Shown: piece by piece, positions 15,702-22,136 of the stretch
Layout: every line of letters begins with the position of its first letter
Position numbering within the stretch: the first letter of the stretch is position 1
IMG/VR virus record: IMGVR_UViG_3300008120_000334
Location: 1 to 55,282 of that record
Length of the DNA stretch: 55,282 nt
Origin: a virus
Strand: one strand, 5' to 3'
Notes under the pieces: model-generated
The model's input: the letters and a program-made list of their open reading frames with translations, nothing else
What the model was told of the DNA's origin: nothing
Database searches by the model: none
Program-made: the position numbers and the translations under genes

Positions 15702-16349
15702 ATGTCACTAATTATTTCAGAATCCCAATCAACGCCAAGAACACCTATCCCCGCTGGAATGTATCTTGCTCGCTGCTATGGCCTTATCCAAGTTGGCCGT
15801 TATACAGAGTATTCAGATTTTCTTAAGAAAGACGTAATCGAAAACAAAATACGCATTACTTGGGAATTACCAGCCCTTACAAAAGAGTTCAAAGAAGGTG
15901 AAGGAGAAAGACCTTATTCAATCTCCAAGGAGTTCACTATGTCGCTCAACGAAAAAGGCAACCTACGCCCATTCCTTAACTCGTGGCGCGGCCGTTCTTT
16001 TACAGAGGACGAGCTGAAAGGCTTCGACATTCTTACAATCGTTGGTGCACCGTGTATGCTTAACATCATTCACAAAAAGTCAAAAGATGGCTCAAAGACC
16101 TACGAAGAAATCGCAACAATTACGCCTTTGATGAAAGGTACAGAAATGCCACCAGCTTTCAACGAAAAGCAAATATTGACCTACTCAGGCTGGAATCAAT
16201 CTTTGTTTGATTCACTCCCTGACTTCATCAAAGATAAAATGAAAAAGTCTGACGAGTACTTGGCAATGGTTGCACCATCTCACGTTGAGTCTGCACAGTC
16301 TCCCGTAAATGCTGAATCGTCAGACAAAGACGAAGCCTTGCCGTTTTAG
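15702..16349 (+). CDS. Single-stranded DNA-binding-like protein
   Basis: The 215-residue protein begins with a Ser/Thr/Pro segment, then TPIPAGMYLARCYGLIQVG and KIRITWELP, which fit the beta strands of an OB-like fold seen in phage ssDNA-binding proteins. The last residues DKDEALPF resemble the acidic SSB tip that docks replication partners. Its place in an early operon supports a replication role. Family call by composition and tail, not by a definitive motif. Confidence 0.65.
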   Translation: MSLIISESQSTPRTPIPAGMYLARCYGLIQVGRYTEYSDFLKKDVIENKIRITWELPALTKEFKEGEGERPYSISKEFTMSLNEKGNLRPFLNSWRGRSFTEDELKGFDILTIVGAPCMLNIIHKKSKDGSKTYEEIATITPLMKGTEMPPAFNEKQILTYSGWNQSLFDSLPDFIKDKMKKSDEYLAMVAPSHVESAQSPVNAESSDKDEALPF

Positions 16350-16356
16350 TTTACCC

Positions 16357-16385
16357 CATAAGGGGAGCGTCAAACCTCCCCAAAA
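16357..16385 (+). other. G/C-rich hairpin after the SSB-like gene
   Basis: GGGGAG (16362-16367) can pair with CTCCCC (16376-16381), or with CCCC at 16354-16357. The alternatives resemble an attenuator, but A residues rather than T residues follow. Confidence 0.35.
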
Positions 16386-16396
16386 ATTCTACTACA

Positions 16397-16627
16397 ATGC
16401 AAAAATTCAAAATTAAACAGTGGGCGTATTTCATACATACCCACGGAGGCGTAAAGTTTGGCTACGAACCAATTACACAGGTGCTTGAATCCGAAAAAGA
16501 AGTAAAGTATTGGTTTGATAATGTTGTATGCCATCAATCGCAGGTTTTTGAAACCAAACAAGAGCTGAAGGCAGAACTGAACAATGCAGTTGATAAGTTG
16601 GGAAGTGTTGAACCTTTTAACCCCTAA
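16397..16627 (+). CDS. Small hypothetical protein (76 aa)
   Basis: Begins MQKFKIKQWAYFIHTHGGV. Ends at the TAA just before the next gene. Function unknown. Confidence 0.55.
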   Translation: MQKFKIKQWAYFIHTHGGVKFGYEPITQVLESEKEVKYWFDNVVCHQSQVFETKQELKAELNNAVDKLGSVEPFNP

Positions 16628-16639
16628 CCCCTAACCATC

Positions 16640-16852
16640 ATGGCAATACAAATCAAAAACAAAGCGGCACTTGCGCATAGGCTTGACCAGCAAACCTATA
16701 AAGGCGAGATTAGGAAAGACCCAGATTATTACATTACCTGCGTGGTGATGGACGAAAGAAAACCTTTTACAATCACTTTTAACCCTGTGCTTCTTGATAA
16801 GAAGATTGAGAAGTACGGTGATAGGTTGATTTTACCGAATGTAACCAAATGA
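16640..16852 (+). CDS. Small hypothetical protein (70 aa)
   Basis: Begins MAIQIKNKAALAHRLDQQTY. Last intact gene before the 30-bp repeat and the cassette array. Its stop overlaps the start of a truncated ORF by ATGA. Function unknown. Confidence 0.55.
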   Translation: MAIQIKNKAALAHRLDQQTYKGEIRKDPDYYITCVVMDERKPFTITFNPVLLDKKIEKYGDRLILPNVTK

Positions 16853-16899
16853 GCGCAAACCCCAAAAAACTAACCGCCACGTTCAGGATAATGCCTTGA
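16849..16899 (+). pseudogene. Truncated gene start in front of the first 30-bp repeat
   Basis: An ATGA-coupled start encodes MSANPKKLTATFRIMP and then stops inside the 30-bp repeat. The operon-style start and abrupt end suggest that a gene was cut where the repeat begins. It could also be a leader peptide. Confidence 0.35.
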
Positions 16900-16917
16900 G
16901 CGGCTTTGTAAAACTCA
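16888..16917 (+). repeat. 30-bp direct repeat, copy 1
   Basis: Perfectly identical to 49748-49777. It begins ATAATGCCTTGAGCGG and ends AAAACTCA. It contains a minimal ATG-CCT-TGA and, overlapping it, a TTG start that would read MSGFVKL in frame with the next gene. The same holds at copy 2, with the same distance of ten codons to the downstream ATG. Confidence 0.9.
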
Positions 16918-16925
16918 TAATTAAA

Positions 16926-17117
16926 ATGCTTAAAAAATTAGAAACATTAAAAGCAGAACTTGAGAAGATGTATGCAGTTGAACTTCTTGAGTATTACGAC
17001 AAAAATCATTTGTCTGGCGATAATAAAACCAGAAGTGAAACAAGACAAGAACAACTGCAATACTCAATTCGATTAATTAACGAAATAAATGAAACAGCTC
17101 AGAAAGTTGTAAACTAA
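16926..17117 (+). CDS. Small coiled-coil protein (63 aa)
   Basis: From the ATG at 16926 it begins MLKKLETLKAELEKMYAVEL and is helical throughout. An alternative TTG start at 16896 would add ten residues beginning MSGFVKL from the 30-bp repeat. The gene stands between the repeat and the first array site, in a layout equal to that of the Tad2 gene at 49786. Function unknown; an anti-defence role is only suggested by that parallel. Confidence 0.55.
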   Translation: MLKKLETLKAELEKMYAVELLEYYDKNHLSGDNKTRSETRQEQLQYSIRLINEINETAQKVVN

Positions 17118-17161
17118 TTTTTGTGGCTCGTAGGATGCTCGGTGTTAGGTGTAGTGGAATC

Positions 17162-17292
17162 GTATTTAATTTGCGATTGCCGATGGCGGGGACTTAGAAC
17201 CAAAAACGTTCGGCTTAACAACAAAATTTAATAAGATGTCAGAAATATTAACAACAACCGAAACCCCCGCTATTGGCAATGTGCTGTTATGC
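17162..17292 (+). repeat. Array site A (left box decayed)
   Basis: Right arm CCCCCGCTATTGGCAATG and core GTTATGC (17286-17292) match the left arm GCGATTGCCGATGGCGGGG at about 17173. At the position where the AAC box should lie (about 17162-17168) the sequence is GTATTTA, so the left box is degenerate. It is the boundary site between phage backbone and array. A start codon at 17236 lies in the loop. Confidence 0.7.
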
Positions 17293-17577
17293 GATGTTTA
17301 TCCTAATTGGCTATACATTGAGCTGATTGGAAATAAGTTGCTAATGCACATTTTGAAAGAATACGGCACATTGAATAAAGAAGATTACGAAAGAGTATAT
17401 AAGAGTTATGTTCTTCCATACTTTACAACATGGGACAATTTCAGTTGCTGTATGAATGGAGATGTTCAATACAGCCCCGTTGTCTTGGCTTGGTATGCAG
17501 AAAAAATAGGAGTTAAGCCAACTTATCCTTTAAGAGTAATGAGGCGGGTTGCTTGGTCGCTACGAAATATCGCATAA
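17236..17577 (+). CDS. Cassette 1 protein (113 aa), unknown
   Basis: Starts in the loop of site A (MSEILTTTETPAIGNV), reads through its right arm and core, and ends at a TAA that is part of the left box of site B. The body (LCDVYPNWLYIELIGNKLLM, then YERVYKSYVLPYF) is not a family I know. The first 18 residues or so come from the site rather than from the mobile part of the cassette. Confidence 0.65.
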   Translation: MSEILTTTETPAIGNVLLCDVYPNWLYIELIGNKLLMHILKEYGTLNKEDYERVYKSYVLPYFTTWDNFSCCMNGDVQYSPVVLAWYAEKIGVKPTYPLRVMRRVAWSLRNIA

Positions 17578-17703
17578 CGATAGGTATTTGCGATGGTTGG
17601 ATATTTGAAAATATAAAGATGAATAACTTGATACAGACTGATTTATTTACTACTGCTGATGTGCCAACGTCAAGCCCAACTATTGCAAATACCCATGTTA
17701 GCT
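17572..17703 (+). repeat. Array site B
   Basis: Left box GCATAAC (17572-17578), left arm GGTATTTGCGATGGTTGG, right arm CCAACTATTGCAAATACC, core GTTAGCT (17697-17703). Arm mismatches are G.T wobbles on the plus strand. Start codon of cassette 2 at 17620 in the loop. Confidence 0.85.
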
Positions 17704-18296
17704 GTAGTTGTGGGCAATCGGGGAAATATAAAACAATAGTAATAGACCCACCGTGGAAGTATGGCGTTTGGGGTAAAAGAAATGAAATAACATCTTCCTA
17801 TAAAAAGTTTAAAGTAAATATCGAAACCCCATTGCCATACCCTTATATGACGCTGGATGAAATAAAAGCATTGCCTATAAAGGATTTGGCTGATGAAAAT
17901 TGCGAATTATATGTATGGACTACGCAAAAATATTTGCCTGTAACTTTTGAACTTATAGACCATTGGGGGTTTAAATATTGTACAACGTTAAGCTGGTGTA
18001 AAAAGCCAAGAGGTACGGGTCAAGGTGGTGTTTATTGCCCGACTACTGAATTTATTGTACATGGAAGAATAGGTAATATGCCAAAAGTTAAAAGGATTGA
18101 TAGTACATGGTTTGAGGTAAAAAGACCGCATAATAGCCACAGTACAAAACCTGAATTTTTCCAAGATATGATTGAGACAGTTTCAGATGCTCCACGACTT
18201 GAAATGTTTGCAAGGCGTGAACGTGAAGGGTGGGACGTTTTCGGTAACGAGGTGTCAAACTCTATAAAATTAAACGCTGGTAACAATTACAGCTAA
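17620..18296 (+). CDS. MT-A70-family adenine DNA methyltransferase
   Basis: The ATG at 17620 lies in the loop of site B, and there is no later in-frame start before the catalytic core, so about 27 N-terminal residues are encoded by the site. The enzyme has TIVIDPPWKYG with the DPPW catalytic motif, LYVWTTQKYLP, the SHSTKPEFF segment and RLEMFARREREGWDVFGNE at the C-terminus, all typical of MT-A70 N6-adenine methyltransferases. No restriction partner lies nearby, so protection of phage DNA from host nucleases is a reasonable guess. The TAA at 18294 is inside the left box of site C. Confidence 0.92.
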
Positions 18297-18420
18297 CGGT
18301 TTGCAGGTATATTTAGTGCCGAATTTGAAAAACAAAATTATATGACAACACAAAACTTGATTGAAAAACTAAACTCCGATTATACACGATGCTCGGCATT
18401 GAATATACCTGCTGTTAGCA
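18291..18420 (+). repeat. Array site C
   Basis: Left box AGCTAAC (18291-18297), left arm GCAGGTATATTTAGTGCCG, right arm CGGCATTGAATATACCTGC, core GTTAGCA (18414-18420). The arms differ only at wobble positions. Start codon of cassette 3 at 18342. Confidence 0.88.
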
Positions 18421-18584
18421 GCCGTTTATTCTATCCGATTTATGAAAGTGTAATTGGAGATGAACCGCACCTTAAAGAAGGTGAATTTATTGAAGCCATA
18501 GGTGATGACTTTATGGCGAGGATATTTGGAGTTGGCAAGTTTAGGGATAAAGCCGAAAAGTTCTTTGTTTTAAATGGCTGCTAA
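18342..18584 (+). CDS. Cassette 3 protein (80 aa), unknown
   Basis: Starts in the loop of site C (MTTQNLIEKLNSDYTRC), crosses the core as Val-Ser and ends at a TAA within the left box of site D. The body (FYPIYESVIGDEPHLKEGEF, FMARIFGVGKFRDKAEKFF) is not recognised. Confidence 0.65.
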   Translation: MTTQNLIEKLNSDYTRCSALNIPAVSSRLFYPIYESVIGDEPHLKEGEFIEAIGDDFMARIFGVGKFRDKAEKFFVLNGC

Positions 18585-18709
18585 CGTTAAAACGCTTGGC
18601 GAAGAAGCGGACTTTGAAGCACAAACTTTCAGTTTAGCACAAATGCCAATAGAAAGCACGAATGTTGAATTTAGCACTAAACCCGCTTTTTGCCAAGCGT
18701 GTGTTAGCA
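18579..18709 (+). repeat. Array site D
   Basis: Left box TGCTAAC (18579-18585), left arm ACGCTTGGCGAAGAAGCGG, right arm CCGCTTTTTGCCAAGCGT, core GTTAGCA (18703-18709). The left arm has one extra base, like the extrahelical base of integron attC sites. Confidence 0.88.
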
Positions 18710-18747
18710 CCAGTACTTTTTTAATTAGTAACAATTTAAAACAATAA
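18643..18747 (+). CDS. Read-through leader peptide of cassette 4 (34 aa)
   Basis: Starts in the loop of site D (MPIESTNVEFSTKPAFC), crosses the core as Val-Ser in the same frame as in cassettes 2, 3 and 6, and stops 4 bp before the first full gene of the cassette. It may serve to bring ribosomes to the downstream ATG by coupling. Confidence 0.45.
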   Translation: MPIESTNVEFSTKPAFCQACVSTSTFLISNNLKQ

Positions 18748-18751
18748 TAAA

Positions 18752-19000
18752 ATGCAAGAATTTAATTTAGAACATCAGTATCAACTTTATCTACAAAGAA
18801 TGGCTTTGTCAGAAAGCACAATGCACCCACAACAAAAAATCCAACTACGCCAAACTTTTTTTGGTGCAAGTGGTCAAATGCTAATTCTTTTAAGAGACGA
18901 ATTATCAAAACTTGAAGAAGAAAAAGCAATGGAAACTTTACAAGATTTAATTAACCAAGTAGGCAATTTCTTTTTAGCCGAAACAAACAAAATGAATTAA
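18752..19000 (+). CDS. Small phage-type protein (82 aa)
   Basis: Begins MQEFNLEHQYQLYLQRMAL. The central segment LRQTFFGASGQMLILLRDEL is of a kind I associate with small conserved proteins of Bacteroidota phages and prophages. It is followed 1 bp later by a second such protein. No biochemical role is known to me. Confidence 0.65.
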   Translation: MQEFNLEHQYQLYLQRMALSESTMHPQQKIQLRQTFFGASGQMLILLRDELSKLEEEKAMETLQDLINQVGNFFLAETNKMN

Positions 19001-19001
19001 T

Positions 19002-19259
19002 ATGACACCAAAGCAATTTAAAGAAGCAAATGTAACTTTTGCAAAAGACCAACCCGAATATCAGCCATTACCTGCTTTTAGAAGTGATAGCCCACAAGGT
19101 GAAGTAATTACTTGCTGGAACTTATCATTCAAAGAACGATTAAGGATTTTGTTTAAAGGCGAAATTTGGCTTTGTCTCTTAACATTCAATAAACCATTAA
19201 CACCTACTTTTATAACCACTCAAAAATCAGAGGTATTGTCTGACGGTAGCGGTTCGTAG
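19002..19259 (+). CDS. Small phage-type protein (85 aa)
   Basis: Begins MTPKQFKEANVTFAKDQPEY. The segment CWNLSFKERLRILFKGEIWL followed by FNKPLTPTF is typical of a family I associate with Bacteroidota phages, where it often follows the 82-residue type. The stop lies just upstream of the left box of site E. Confidence 0.65.
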   Translation: MTPKQFKEANVTFAKDQPEYQPLPAFRSDSPQGEVITCWNLSFKERLRILFKGEIWLCLLTFNKPLTPTFITTQKSEVLSDGSGS

Positions 19260-19265
19260 TATTGG

Positions 19266-19396
19266 TGCTAACGTTCGAGTATTGGCGAAGAAGCGGACTT
19301 ATACCATTAAAGTTGATACGAAGCACCAATGTTGATGCTACTACAAATGTTCATACGAAGCACTAAAACCGCTTTTTTGTCAATACTTTGTTATGC
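19266..19396 (+). repeat. Array site E
   Basis: Left box TGCTAAC (19266-19272), left arm GTATTGGCGAAGAAGCGG, right arm CCGCTTTTTTGTCAATAC, core GTTATGC (19390-19396). All three arm differences are G.T wobbles. Confidence 0.88.
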
Positions 19397-19439
19397 GTTC
19401 GCCTTTTTTTCTGTTGATTTTCAGTTAGTTAGAAACTAA
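19329..19439 (+). CDS. Possible read-through leader peptide of cassette 5 (36 aa)
   Basis: An ORF from an ATG in the loop of site E runs through the core (MLMLLQMFIRSTKTAFLSIL) and stops before the cassette's own promoter. It fits the pattern of the other sites but may be fortuitous. Confidence 0.3.
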   Translation: MLMLLQMFIRSTKTAFLSILCYAFAFFSVDFQLVRN

Positions 19440-19472
19440 TTTAAAAATAAATGAAAAATACTTTGAAAAAAG

Positions 19473-19503
19473 TTTGCAGTTATCAAAATAGAACCTATAT
19501 TTG
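19473..19503 (+). promoter_or_regulatory. Internal promoter of cassette 5
   Basis: TTTG at 19473-19476 and TATATTTG at 19496-19503 with a 19-bp spacer, a perfect Bacteroidota-type promoter. It lies between the core of site E and the first full gene of the cassette. Confidence 0.8.
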
Positions 19504-19533
19504 TACTCAGATAACAAATAAAAAATAAACAAA

Positions 19534-19710
19534 ATGACAACGATAATTTTTAAAAACGAAAAGAAAGCAAAAGTTTACGAAGTTAGAGCAGCAAAACCAT
19601 TTCATATTTATTCTGCTGGCGAGTTAATCAAAAGAGTAAAAACTGACAAAATTGAAAACCTAAACGAAAACTACGCAACTGATGAAATCACAGTTACAGA
19701 AATTAAATAA
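19534..19710 (+). CDS. Small hypothetical protein (58 aa)
   Basis: ORF 30 bp behind the cassette 5 promoter. Begins MTTIIFKNEKKAKVYEVRAA. Beta-rich. Overlaps the next gene by 29 bp. Function unknown. Confidence 0.6.
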   Translation: MTTIIFKNEKKAKVYEVRAAKPFHIYSAGELIKRVKTDKIENLNENYATDEITVTEIK

Positions 19711-19894
19711 TCAACTCCAAAAAATCGAAACAGAGCTTTCTAAATGTAGAGGCTCTGTTTTAGAGGATGGATGGCAAACACAGCGTTATGCTAAAAAGAT
19801 GCGTAAATGGGATTATTACGCAATAGAAAAAATGAAAATTTTACAACAAATAGAAGATTATGAAAATAAAATTTGTATCAATGAGGAAGTATAA
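19682..19894 (+). CDS. Small coiled-coil protein (70 aa)
   Basis: Begins MKSQLQKLNNQLQKIETEL, with heptad-like spacing, and ends YENKICINEEV. Second gene of the cassette 5 operon. Function unknown. Confidence 0.6.
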   Translation: MKSQLQKLNNQLQKIETELSKCRGSVLEDGWQTQRYAKKMRKWDYYAIEKMKILQQIEDYENKICINEEV

Positions 19895-20102
19895 AATGTG
19901 TATAGGTTGGAAATATCGCCTAAAAAACTTTTTTACTATTGAGAAATATTGGTCTGGCAAAATAATTCAATTCAGAATTTTATGTGAATATGGTTTTGAT
20001 ATTGATTTGCGGGATGGTGGTTTTAAATTAACCGATTTACTTAATGAGAAAGAAAAAAAGCGTTTTTATTTAGGTATGTGGTTAAGGAAAAATCGGAACT
20101 AA
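19881..20102 (+). CDS. Small basic hypothetical protein (73 aa)
   Basis: I use the ATG at 19881 (MRKYKMCIGWKYRLKNFF), which overlaps the previous gene by 14 bp; an upstream ATG at 19860 is possible. Very rich in Lys and aromatic residues. Its stop overlaps the next start (TAATG). Confidence 0.55.
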   Translation: MRKYKMCIGWKYRLKNFFTIEKYWSGKIIQFRILCEYGFDIDLRDGGFKLTDLLNEKEKKRFYLGMWLRKNRN

Positions 20103-20269
20103 TGAAAAAGAAAAAAGAAAATAGAGGAGGCAAACGCCCTCTCTCTGGTCGTAAAAAAGCGGACCACGAAACTAAAACTATTGCATTTCGTGTTCGTGTC
20201 GAATTTGTCGAACCGATTAAAAAGATGGTAAAAGATTATGTTTCTGAGCGTCTGCAAGGTGACGCATAA
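20102..20269 (+). CDS. Ribbon-helix-helix-like DNA-binding protein (55 aa)
   Basis: Begins MKKKKENRGGKRPLSGRKKA, then KTIAFRVRVEFVEPIKKMV as a strand plus helix and DYVSERL as a second helix. The GGKRP..GRK arm followed by an RHH-like core is common in Bacteroidota phage and plasmid regulators. Its TAA is inside the left box of site F. Confidence 0.65.
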   Translation: MKKKKENRGGKRPLSGRKKADHETKTIAFRVRVEFVEPIKKMVKDYVSERLQGDA

Positions 20270-20395
20270 CGGTTTGCAGCTATATTTAGTTGCGGACTTA
20301 GAAGCACAAAACTTGAATTATTCACAAAATTAAATTAGAAAATATGAACTTGAATGAACCACAAAAACCGCAATTGAATATAGGTGCTGTTAGCG
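20264..20395 (+). repeat. Array site F
   Basis: Left box GCATAAC (20264-20270), left arm GCAGCTATATTTAGTTGCGG, right arm CCGCAATTGAATATAGGTGC, core GTTAGCG (20389-20395). Start codon of cassette 6 at 20344. Confidence 0.87.
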
Positions 20396-20544
20396 GTAGT
20401 GCCACTCCGAACTTTTTAAAGGTTGCCGTTGATGAACTGCTAACCTACAGAACACCGAAAAAGATAATTGATTACATAGAAGCTGAAAAGATGAAATCAA
20501 TAATAGGGAACCCACCGTTTGATGTTTTTGGGCATTACCGCTAA
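20344..20544 (+). CDS. Cassette 6 protein (66 aa), unknown
   Basis: Starts in the loop of site F (MNLNEPQKPQLNIGAVSG), crosses the core as Val-Ser and ends in the left box of site G. The mobile part of this cassette is only about 150 bp long. The body (FLKVAVDELLTYRTPKKIID) is not recognised. Confidence 0.6.
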   Translation: MNLNEPQKPQLNIGAVSGSATPNFLKVAVDELLTYRTPKKIIDYIEAEKMKSIIGNPPFDVFGHYR

Positions 20545-20671
20545 CGGTTCAGGGCTTTGCGAAGGCAGGGCTAAATAGCACAAAAGTTTAAATTAATTAC
20601 AAATGTCAAATAGAAATACAAAAGTTCAAAATCAGCACCAAAGCCCTGCTTTTGCAAAGCCCTTGTTACCT
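20539..20671 (+). repeat. Array site G
   Basis: Left box CGCTAAC (20539-20545), left arm GGGCTTTGCGAAGGCAGGGC, right arm GCCCTGCTTTTGCAAAGCCC, core GTTACCT (20665-20671). The arms have equal length and differ only at two G.T wobbles. Confidence 0.88.
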
Positions 20672-21100
20672 GCCGTTTTTTCTATTAGCAGTAAGGTTTG
20701 TCCAATATGTAAAACAGAAAAAGACTTGTCAAATTTTGGTAAATACTTTTCTAAAGAACGCCAAAAATACAGAGTTCAAAACTATTGCAAAAGTTGTGAA
20801 AAATCAGAAAAGAAAAGGCGTTCAGCAGAATATTACGAAGCTAATAAAGAAGCAAGAAAACAATATCAAAAAGAACACAGGGCAAACCCAAACAACAAAG
20901 AAAAGTTAAAAGCAGTATCGCAAAAATTCAAAATAAAATATCGTGAGGAATTGCAAGACTGCTATGTTAGAGATAGGCTGACACAAGATAATAAAATACC
21001 AAATTATGTTTCAAGGGAATTGCCTGAAATAGTAGAAGCGAAAAGATTACAAATAAAAATTAAACGTAAAATAAAATCATTAAACAATGGCAAAAAATAA
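20603..21100 (+). CDS. Cassette 7 zinc-finger/HNH-like protein (165 aa)
   Basis: Starts in the loop of site G (MSNRNTKVQNQHQSPAF) and reads through the core in a different frame (Leu-Leu-Pro) from the Val-Ser group. CPICKTEKDLSNFGKYF and NYCKSCEKSEKKRRSAEYYE form two Cys pairs like those of phage HNH-family zinc domains, followed by a long basic helix (YYEANKEARKQYQKEHR). The catalytic HNH residues are not evident. It overlaps the next gene by 14 bp. Confidence 0.65.
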   Translation: MSNRNTKVQNQHQSPAFAKPLLPAVFSISSKVCPICKTEKDLSNFGKYFSKERQKYRVQNYCKSCEKSEKKRRSAEYYEANKEARKQYQKEHRANPNNKEKLKAVSQKFKIKYREELQDCYVRDRLTQDNKIPNYVSRELPEIVEAKRLQIKIKRKIKSLNNGKK

Positions 21101-21356
21101 ATTATCAGACTTAAACGACCATCTTTTTATGGCATTAGAAAGATTAAATGACGAGGAATTGACAACCGAACAAATTGAATCTGAAAGTAAAAGAGCAGAA
21201 GCAATTATAGGTGTTGCAAATCAAATTATAGGAACTGCTAAAATTACACTTGACGCTATGAAATTAGTTTCAAATGGAAATTTAGACACAACTGAATTAC
21301 CTGAAAATTTTGGATTTAAACGACTGGTTTCGGATTCTACGCAAAATGGCAGGTAA
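21087..21356 (+). CDS. Small phage-type protein (89 aa)
   Basis: Begins MAKNKLSDLNDHLFMALERL. LSDLNDHLF...L.RL and IGVANQIIGTAKITLDAMKL are typical of a small phage protein often found near HNH and packaging genes. Its TAA is in the left box of site H, so a phage-type gene pair is carried here as one cassette. Confidence 0.65.
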   Translation: MAKNKLSDLNDHLFMALERLNDEELTTEQIESESKRAEAIIGVANQIIGTAKITLDAMKLVSNGNLDTTELPENFGFKRLVSDSTQNGR

Positions 21357-21480
21357 CGTTGAAGCATTGGCGAAGGCAGGGAATAGTAGCACAACTGCCG
21401 AACCAAGTACAAAAGTTAAATAGTGCTACCATTGTTGAAAGTAGAACGTCTGCCCTGCTTTTGCCAATGCAATGTTATAG
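21351..21480 (+). repeat. Array site H
   Basis: Left box AGGTAAC (21351-21357), left arm GCATTGGCGAAGGCAGGG, right arm CCCTGCTTTTGCCAATGC, core GTTATAG (21474-21480). No ATG in the loop gives a read-through gene; cassette 8 has its own start 19 bp behind the core. Confidence 0.88.
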
Positions 21481-21498
21481 GCAGCCTAATTTTAGGAT

Positions 21499-21903
21499 AT
21501 GGAATTTCAAATTATAATGGCTCACGGTGCTATGGGTGCTGATGCAAGCGACACAATGTTAGACACTTTTCTTCGTCAGTTTTCCCAAAAGCACCAAGAA
21601 GAAGGCGAATGGGCTGAAAAATATGGAACTGATTTAGAAACTGAAAAAGTAATGATGAAACGTTATTGCTGGTGCGAAAAAGAAGTTTGTCCATACTGCT
21701 TTGATTTAGAAGAAGAAAAGGTAACACAAGAATTGAAAGAAAAGTATGGAATGGAAGATGATAGAACAGCACCGAACTTTTGGTATAAGCCATTAGATTT
21801 TAAAGTGTGGTGGTATAAATACATTGGTCGTTCTGTCGAGGTTAATAAGCAATTGTCTGATGATGATTTTAAAAAGATGGTTGATGATTGTATGTCGTCA
21901 TAG
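21499..21903 (+). CDS. Cassette 8 protein (134 aa) with Cys cluster
   Basis: Begins MEFQIIMAHGAMGADASDTM. It contains a CWCEKEVCPYCFD cluster near residue 59, probably metal-binding, and a Trp/Tyr-rich C-terminal half (DFKVWWYKYIGRSVEV). Stops just before the left box of site I. Family unknown to me. Confidence 0.6.
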   Translation: MEFQIIMAHGAMGADASDTMLDTFLRQFSQKHQEEGEWAEKYGTDLETEKVMMKRYCWCEKEVCPYCFDLEEEKVTQELKEKYGMEDDRTAPNFWYKPLDFKVWWYKYIGRSVEVNKQLSDDDFKKMVDDCMSS

Positions 21904-21908
21904 GTTGC

Positions 21909-22039
21909 CTATAACGTACAGGTGTTTAAGATGAAGTGGACTTTGAAAAACGTCAGCTCGTTTACTTACTGATGTTAAATAGGATTCTAAAGGTGCAATT
22001 AATTCCGCCCACCACTTTATATTAAACACCATGTTGTGT
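21909..22039 (+). repeat. Array site I
   Basis: Left box CTATAAC (21909-21915), left arm GGTGTTTAAGATGAAGTGG, right arm CCACTTTATATTAAACACC, core GTTGTGT (22033-22039). Most divergent of the complete sites. Confidence 0.8.
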
Positions 22040-22136
22040 GCTGCTGTTTTTATGTCTGTCAAAACCTATATATTGCCAATTTTTAGTTATACTTGTTATC
22101 AAATCAATAAAGTCTTAAACTTAAAACAAAAGAAAC

